64,000 bases of DNA from Eutrigla gurnardus (taxonomy: Eukaryota > Chordata > Actinopteri > Perciformes > Triglidae), in assembly GCA_963514095.1 (NCBI GenBank), contig OY741271.1:875178-939177 (forward strand). Reading direction: 5' to 3'. Under the pieces are notes generated by a model. That model searched no databases, was not told where the DNA came from, and saw only the letters and a program-made list of their open reading frames with translations. Position numbers and translations under genes: made by a program. Positions within the stretch are counted from its first letter, which is position 1, and every line of letters begins with the position of its first letter. Positions 49,347 through 59,121 of this stretch are shown in pieces.

Positions 49347-52300
49347 CTTTGGTCTCCGTCTATCTCCATTTATCTCTCCCTCACCCCCTCTTTCCCCTCT
49401 CTATGAACAGGAGGTGTAATTTGGAGCAGCGCTTCCCGCATATTGTGATTTTTAAAAGCCTTTTTGCCTCACAGAGGAGAGAAAGTGACTGCTTCATAAT
49501 TTTTCTCTTTCCACACATGGTTTTAGAAAAACCATGTGAATGAAGATTAATGTCTCTGGCAGTACAGCAGAGCAAGGTGTTGTTCAGCGAGGCACTGATC
49601 CGAGAGCAGGCCTTAGCTGCATGGTTTTACTGTGCAGATCCACCAGGGACTGATCTGGAATCTGAGTCGGAGCCAGTTGAAATCCAATATTGAAACATTG
49701 GAACACTGAGCTCATCATTTCTGGGAACTGGTCCCGTTTTCTCTCTCCTCCCAACCCTTTGATTTTCTGGCCCTTGACCAGCACATATGAGCGCCATTTT
49801 AGATGAATGCTGAAAACATGGCTCCTCTCAGCCCTCAGCTTCTGTTCACCTGCCAGCACCATAATAGAGCATGGAGAGATGAACTGTGGTGCTGTTGGCA
49901 GAGTATTACCAGAGTGCATATTAGATATCATAAGGAGCATGTTTAAGCCATGAACATTGTGTTCTGGAGCACTCTGAACGCTGCCGTATGACAGCTTGTT
50001 TGCTTTTACAAGCAGATGAAGATGGTCATTTTACCGAAAGCTCAATCTAAATCCCTCCCTGAATGCAGCTGCAGATTACATGAAGTTATGATTCAGGAAA
50101 TTGTAGGTATGTTAATATATGTGTAGTGCCGTGACTGAATCTGCTCAAGAGGGTAATTAAATTAATCACAATCATCATGCAGGACTACCTCTCACACTGA
50201 AGTGCACCAGAGGAGACTGCATTAGTCATTTCTGCTTGAGAATACTCAATTAGTGTATTAGTTAGCTAAGTTCCTCTTTTAATTTTCTCCCTGTTACCAA
50301 CTATGGAGGTAAAATAAATACATCGTTGTGGAAACTAAGGGAAAAAAGCTGTGTCTCAATCCCTCGCAGGCCGGTTTGAAGACCGAGCGCATCACAGTGG
50401 CTGAGATAAAGGCTTTCTCCTTCAAATGACGCCCAGAAATGTGGCCTTCTTTTCCTGATTCAGAGGATCCAACTGATCCCCAGATTCATTGGGCACCGAC
50501 AATGATTGGATTTTAATCAACATGGCATATGCGAGTGATCATCATTAGGTGATACAGATGTACAGAATACACCCTCTCAGCCTGACGTATATCATGAATG
50601 ATATCCTCCATCATAATATCAAAGAAAAAATATTCATGTAGCCAAGAATCACAGGGAAACCTCAGAGGAGGATCCTCCCAGGATGGACAGAAATACAATC
50701 TTTGGAGGGTTAACGGTGGCGTTGGAGGGTGAGTTGCGGCGTTGGAGGGTTAAGGGATGCGTTGGAGGGTTAACGGTGACTTTGGAGGGTTAACAGCGGC
50801 AGTAGGTCAGTAGGTTCACACAGACACAGAGGCCAAGCAAGCCAAGGAGCAATGGACCTTGCTAGCTTCGTTTACATATCTCACTTCAAGTCTTATTTAT
50901 TTGTTCCATCCGTCCATCATCTACGGCTTATCCTGTATTCAGGGTGGAGCCGATCCCAGCTAACATTGGGCGAAGGCAGGGTACACCCTGGAGAGGTTGC
51001 TACTCCATTGCAGGGCTGACATGTAGAGACAGACAACCATTCACTCACATTCACACCTACGGGACATTTATATAATGTAAATGTAGAAGTAACTTTTGAG
51101 TCCAGGGTGAACGATACGCTGATGATGCTCTTCTGTTCTTTAGGGATTGCCCATTGAAGTGGATGAGAACGGCACTCTGGACTTGAGTATGAAGAAGCCC
51201 ATTAAACGAGAGGGCAGTCTGTCCGGCACCAGCCCTGGTGTTCGGTCACCAGACCCTTCCTCCTCCTCCTCGCTCCATCACGGTGGAAGCAGCGGGATGA
51301 CGTCGCCAAACCTACACACATACAAGCAGGAGGAGTGGGAGGGGCCTCTGGATTACACCAAACCTAACCGCCAAAGGGAGGAGGAAATGGACGAGGTTCG
51401 TACAATGAGCGTTTCCTTGCGATATTAGTCACAGGGGAAGTGTTGCAACACAAATAAGACACATTTGCCCTGAAGCTTTTTGAATGAGAAACTCTTACTT
51501 GTTTACATCACTTTATCTTTGACTTATTTCCTTTCCCCTTTCTATTATTCATTTATTTCAGTGAAATGCAGTGAGTTACAGTAGAGTTAAAACATTGCAC
51601 TCTGTAACAGAGGTGGTGTGTCAGGTGCATTGCACCATCCTGACTTTGGCATATGCTAATTTTTACTGCTTTGAACTTTTTCAAAAGAAATATAAAGGGC
51701 TTTGAGTGTAAATTTTTCATGAGGACACTGCATTTGGAAACATTTGTCTACAAAAAATAGAAAAGGCATCAGAGTGGAGACGTGTTGGAGACGTTGAAGT
51801 TTGCATAGTTTCTTTGCTTCTCTACAAATGTGTAGACTATTGCAAGAGAGCCATCACTCAAAATGATTATTTCTTTAATGACTCAAATTAGTCATATTTT
51901 AATGACTAGTGCCTTTTCATTCAACCTAAAACAGAAAATTCAGAGTCAAAAAATATATTTCACAAAATTACACTAAAATCAACATATTACACTATCAACC
52001 TTACACAGGTTAACACAAATTCAGCTCTTTCCAACTAAAACAATACCGCGTAAACGTTAAATTATTATTATTTTTTATTTTCACCACTGAAGTGTGAGGT
52101 TTCTCCAAAACATGTGAAAAAGCAATACAGAAAATTCCTTCATATTAAAACTGTACATTGGCCCAATGTTTTTCTTGAAAAGTGTAGTATTGATTTCCAA
52201 CTATTATTTCTGCTATGATGTTGTTAAGGTTTGAACGTAGACTGGACCCCAATGCACGACTCAGACAACAGGGAAACAATTAAATACACCACCAGTGTGA

Positions 52301-55300
52301 GTTGGTGTGGCATCTGCCACGTGGTAATGGTGGATCTGCGGCACGGCGCAGTGATGTCCGTCTCCGGCGTTCTCACACAGTTTGGGGAAACAGGCTGGTA
52401 GCTCCACAGTCAGGCAGGCAGGACTGAAGCAGCATGAGATCGCAAGGCAAACACGATGATCTGAGGCGAAGTTGAAGGAACTCAGGAGAAGCATCAGCTA
52501 GTGATGTTATGGTTTGTGTTGAGGCTTCGAGGCTTGTGTCAAGTATTTCGGCTCCTCCCCCAACAAAGCTCTGGGTCGAGATCTGGTTCACCTCGTCAAA
52601 ATGACGTTGCATATGAAGAGCAATGCTTCCTTTCGGGCAACTGTTTCGCAATACAGGTTTACAATTGGTGGGACATCCATCCATCCATCCATTGTCTACC
52701 GCTTATCCTGTATTCAGGGTCGCGGGGGGGCTGGAGCCGATCCCAGCTGTAATTGGTGGGACATTTCAACTATAAATATGCCTCATACACGAATACTAAC
52801 TCGTGGGTTTATCATTATTCTTATACATCATTATTATAAAAATGGGCACATTATCAAAGCATTGTAGGTTCAAATCCAAGGTGGAATTGCAGTGTAGGCC
52901 TACCACTTTGACGTAATATATCACTTTATCATTATTATTTTACATCATTACTATAATTATTACTACTGCTGCTCATTATTACAAAGGGGCAGTGGTGTAG
53001 TGGTTAGGAAGTTGGACTTGTTGTTAAAGTGTTGAAAGTTCAAATCCAAGATTGAGTGGCAGTGATCCACCTCCATGGATCCATTACTTATATTACAAAT
53101 GATTATTATTATATATCATTATTGTAAGTATTACTACTATCTCATGTTTCAGATAGGCGATACTGGTGTAGTGGCTAAGAACTGAGACACATTATCAAAG
53201 TGTTGTACGTTCAAATCCAGGTCTGCCTTTTACCGAATGACTTATTTTCTATCTTGAGTTCGGGAACTATTTATGAAAGGCACACTCACACACATATCAC
53301 CAAGATGACTTTAATTCTCAAATGATTTGATGCTGTATCAGCACATGAAGGAAACATCACATGTTAGGTTGACTGTAAACTCTTTTACTTTCTTCATAAT
53401 TTCATTCACCACTAGGTGTCCCTAGTGTACTCATTTGAAGCTTTGGGGTCAAACCACTTTGGTGGTTCATCTGGCTGAGAGGCTTTGATGTTTCATGAGG
53501 CTTCATCTCACCATCACTAGCATCAGCTACACACCACCTGCACCAAACATGGAGCAGACAGGTGGAGAGATACAGGAGGATAATACAGACAGGGGGTGCA
53601 GTCGAATAGTCAAAGAATAAGGTCCTAACTCCTATTCCTAACTCCTATTCCTTGACCTCTGGGGAAAACGTCACGGGGTTAAGGAAAGGCGATAGGAGAA
53701 CTCAAAAGGATTTAGGAAAAGTCTGCCACGGTGCTCAGAGAATCCGACCGGACTTTCACTAAGCTACGTCATTATAACACGGCCGCTGATGATTGACAGC
53801 TGATGATCGGCACCGGCGATTGACGTGCGTCTGCGCTGGAGAAACTACAATAATGGACTACAAAAAACGCGTCGTCCACTTCTCCACATGTTGGTTTTAT
53901 CAACAGCTGGTTCACTGACCGGCTTCAGGTCCAGCAGCTCCTCCTTCCTGTTTGACAGGTTCCTTTATTTACGTTTCATTTGTGGTTTTAGTTTTGTTTT
54001 TGTCAAGTTTGTAACATGATTGAAATAAAAAAAAAATACCATTCAATTATTATCACTGTGCACACACATTTATCAACACTATTCCAATTACTATATGTCT
54101 GCATGAAAGTAATTGTAAAATATGCAAATAGGCATATCATTTCTTTTCATGAACGGCCGAGGTGTGCGGCACTTTAAATGTTGCTCTCGCAAAGAATTGT
54201 GGGTCGGAGTAATCTCCTTTCCTTTCGCATAGGAAGGTCCGTTGCATCCTATGCTAAAGGAGCTCTGAAAGGAAGCATTGGAGCTCCTTTCCTTTGCATT
54301 TAGAGAATTCGAACAGCTCTTATCATGGCGGCCACTTGTTTACTTCCGGGTCACTTCTTCAGTTAGGAACCTTCCTAAGCAAAATAGACTATTCGACTGC
54401 ACCCAGGGGATGACAACACACACAAAAGGGAGAAGGAAGGGCTGCCATGATGTGAATCATGACAGACGTATCATTTCTGTCATATGAAATGACTATGTTG
54501 TACTTATTTTGTTGTTTATTCTACATCTATTGTAAAATAAACCATAATCCACACAACAACACATTAGTACAACTTTAATGATCAAAAGCTATTTTTTTTA
54601 GATGGAGCACACGGGCCAGTCATTTGTCTCGTCTGATGCAGAGGACTGTGACATGATGCAGGACTGTCTGGAAGAGAGGAAGTACCCAGGAGAGGTTACG
54701 ACCCCGGGCTTCAAGGTTAAGTTCCTACCGAAGGACAGCAAGAAAGAGCTGCTCTCGTGAGTAACACAGCCACACTGCCGCTGCTTTGAGCGTCATGCTA
54801 ACATGCTAACATGCTGATGTTTGCAGGTACAATGTGTAGCTTGTTCACCATCGTAGTTTAGCATGTTAGCATGCTAACATTTTCAGGTATTTGGTCATAA
54901 ACAAAAGTATTGAACAATTAAGGTAATCCGGGGTAAACACATTGTTTTCTTTTAAAATATACACAGTTTGAATATCAATATAATACATACACAATAACTA
55001 TACTCAACTAAACCCATTTTTATGGTAATAAAATTGTAGACATTGTTATTATAAAACAAAATTCACCATCATCATTTTGATCGCTACATAATTTTTATTC
55101 ATGCATAAGAGCCAATACATCTTTATCTGCAGCATAAATTTTACGTGACAAACATCACCATAGATGCTTGAAGAAAGAGCAAGTGCAACAGCAAGCTACT
55201 CGGTGTAACACAGTTGTGGTAACATCAAGACCATTTAGACTAAGATAGTAATGCATTTCTTACCGTTGGGTTGCTGTTATGTTTTTGTATCCCATGATGC

Positions 55301-57262
55301 GTGCGTACTTTCTCAGAACATTTTTTGTTCAAACTAATGGATCCTTCATATGAAGGATCCATTACTTCCTTCCTTTGACACTGTTGAAATATTAGCACGT
55401 ACGCTAACATCGAAGGAAAGAGCCAAAAGGAAAACCGGCTCTATCTAGTCCTCAATCTTCAAGACCACAAATGTCAGGGGATTGCCAGCCTCCAGCCTCT
55501 GGGGACCATGAATCTCTCCACACAATCTAAGAGTTGAGATATTATTGTCTGAACCAAAGTGGTGGGCCGGTTAGCAATCATGGCGTGAATTCAGCCACAC
55601 CGTAAGCATGTCTAATGTCTGTCCCTCTGTCCTTTCTAACACCTGTCTCTCTTTCCCCTCAATGTATCTAACCCTCTCCAGGTGTCCTACACCTGGTTGC
55701 GATGGCAGTGGACACATCACTGGAAACTATGCCTCCCATCGCAGGTATGCACCATTGCAGACTAATTTCGGTGATACAATAAGCTAATAAAGTCTCAGAT
55801 AAAATGTTAGCTGTGCTGAGACTCTTCAGCTGCCGCTCTGCACCTGAGTCCAAAGTGGGCTCACCACGACTAATTCAAATATTTTATTTGAGCCTGACAT
55901 GCCGGAGGCAATAATGTAGCGTGAGCCCTGGAAGCAAAGACAGTCATTGACTTTGATATGCATCAGTAATTTACTTCTTGCCGTCTGTCCTCTTCTAGCT
56001 AAATGACCTTGGTATGCCTTGCATTCTTGATTTCCCTTAGCTCATGTCTTTCTCCTCTCTCCTTTCAATCCCCTTACACTCGCTTTTTCCTCGTCCCCTC
56101 TTTTCGTCCTTCTGCCTGTCCTTCGCTCTTTCTTCTTTCTCTCAGTCTGTCTGGGTGTCCTCTCGCTGATAAGAGCCTTCGGTCCCTCATGGCGGCCCAC
56201 ACCCCTGAACTCAAGTATGTGTGCTCTACACCTTCACTGCCTTTTCACTGCCACTTCAATGCACTGCTACAGACGCTGTCCGACGCCACCACGCTTCATT
56301 CTGCTGACGTTAACTCATCATTTGTTGCCTCCTGCTGCTGCTGCATCTGTCACGGCAGATTTTTTTCTGGCTTGGACTTTGCTTGCTTTCACTTCAATCA
56401 CTTCATGCTAATGTGAAATGAAACAGTCATTCTGTGGTATACATAGCTCTTTACTAGAAAGCAGGCTTTTCACAGCTCGCTCTAGACAGATTCAAGTGAT
56501 TAATTGGCAAAGAGCCTGAAAATAATACATTTTAAAATGGACATTGATCACAAGAGTGCATAAGAAGACCATTTCTCTCATCTGCATCATGCCGTTTTCA
56601 CTGTGAACCTCTTACTGTGTTGTCTCTTTCCGCTAACCTTGTATTAAAAGTAAACTGTCGCTCTGTCTTCTCCCAGATGTCCCACTCCAGGATGTGATGG
56701 CTCGGGTCACATCACAGGAAATTACGCATCCCACAGAAGGTAACAAAAACCACACAAAAACATGTACACACACAGGAACCCCCCCCCCCCCACACACACA
56801 CACACAAACACACACGCACACAAACACACACACACACCCAAACACTCACACAGTCAGCCAGAGAGGCATAGTGACAGTTCATGCTAGAACTAGACAGGGA
56901 TCACATACTCACACATTTACACACCTTTCCATTATCCTGTTTTTGGTCATAATGGGCGTTTTTGAGTTGATTTGGTTTGTAATTCGGTGAAACAACCTCT
57001 GTGAAATTATTCTTCCTTATAATGTGCTCTCCGTTTTAACAAGCAATCACTTCACCAGACTTTTTTTTCAACCCTATGTTATCAACTCCATACTTTCTGT
57101 TTTCAGTATCTCTGGGTGCCCGCGTGCCAAGAAAAGTGGAATTAAAACTCCTACCAAGGACAACCAGGAGGACTCCGAGCTTTTAAAGTTCGTACCGCTC
57201 AGAAAGCCATAATGTCTGCTTTTAGCGAGACTACGGTAAAAGTAAAATGCAATAAAAAAAGA

Positions 57263-57332
<70 letters not shown>

Positions 57333-58243
57333 AGAGGAGAGAGGAAAGTCACTGTGAATCATATGCAGAGGTAGTGACCTGCCCCCAAAATTAAATAAGG
57401 TCCTTACTGATGGGAAAATACACTTACTGCAGATACTGACTCTGAATGTAGTCCATGGTAGAGTATGGTAGAGCAGATTATCAATACATAAGAAATACAT
57501 ATTGCACACAAAACAGTTAATTAAGCAGCATGTTGATAACAGCATGTGCTGAACCTAATTAGATCTTGCATCAAAAATGTTATTTAATGCATTCATAGCA
57601 TGTCAAACCCAGATGTAAAAAACGTTTGGCCCAGTAGAGAAATCTTTATTGCAATATTCTTTCTCTACAGTTGATTTGTTTGTCTAACCCTTGTGTTATT
57701 CTCACTCTCTTTATTTATTTTCCTGCTGCTGGCTTCATCACTTCTTCTCCTTCTCCTGCTGCACAACTCTCGTTTTATTTTTTCTCCTGGTTTCCCTCCT
57801 TTCCTCTGCTCCCTGCAGATGTCCGGTGCCGGGCTGCGACAGTTTGGGCCACATCAGTGGGAAATACGCCACGCACCGTAGCGCCTATGGGTGTCCGCTG
57901 GCAGCCCGCAGACAGAAGGAAGGTCTCCTGAATGGCACCCCCTTTAACTGGAAGGCCTTCAAGACAGAGGGGCCTACTTGTCCCACCCCAGGTTGTGACG
58001 GCTCCGGACACGCCAATGGAAGCTTCCTCACACACCGCAGGTGAGCAGGTTTTTTCTTTGTTTTTCCCACAATTTAAACACTGTCTTCATTGATTTTTCA
58101 TCAAAATAAGGAACGAACAACATGACAATACAAAAGAAGCAAATGAACAATTGAATTAATAATATTAAAAAAAATATCAGCTGACAAGATGCCAGGAGAC
58201 CAAACAAACCAAATAAAGGAGAAAAAAAAGCTAAATGGAAGTC

Positions 58244-58293
<50 letters not shown>

Positions 58294-59034
58294 AACACAC
58301 ATGAATTTATGGTCTCAATCTCTAGTTTCAAGTCTTCTTCAATCCAGCATGATGTTCATTTAGTAATGAAAGTCCAAATATGGTCACTTCCTTCTCTGGT
58401 TGAAAACAATTCCAAGATGGTGATGGCTAGTGTTGTCACGATACCAACATGTTGGTACTTTTCGATACTTTTCGATACTTTTTCAAATAAAAAGTGAACG
58501 TAAAAAATGTCATTACTGACTTTATTTTAATAGAAAATCTTAGAACATAAGATATTAATCAGCAAATAAAATAAAATACCACAAAGACAAGCTTTTCTAA
58601 TGCACACAATTTTAAAAATGTGAAAATATAAATACAGTAATATAATATACAATATAAATAAACCAGCTCTATTTTCTTACTTCCAGAGCTACTTTTGTTA
58701 AGAGTGAAGGGGGGTGGCGCTTGCTTTTAGCACTGAATGTGGCTTTTTTTCCTGAGTAAATGACCTGTCGTTCCCTGAGCTCAGTGTGCAGGTCTGGGGG
58801 CTTGTCCTTTAAGTGTTTGGCTAGTCGGAGGTGTTTCCGCCGTTAGCCATGCATGTTTTTAAACACCGTTTACACAGTGGTGCATCGCGTTAACTGCCTC
58901 GCCTTGCGCATTTGTTTTAAGCTAAAGTACGGCCATATCGCACTTCGCGGCGCTGGTTTGTCCACAAGTTGCGGCGTGGTGACGGTTGCAGCAGCCATTC
59001 TCCTCTCCGTGCTCCTCTCCGTGCTCCTCTCGCT

Positions 59035-59121
<87 letters not shown>

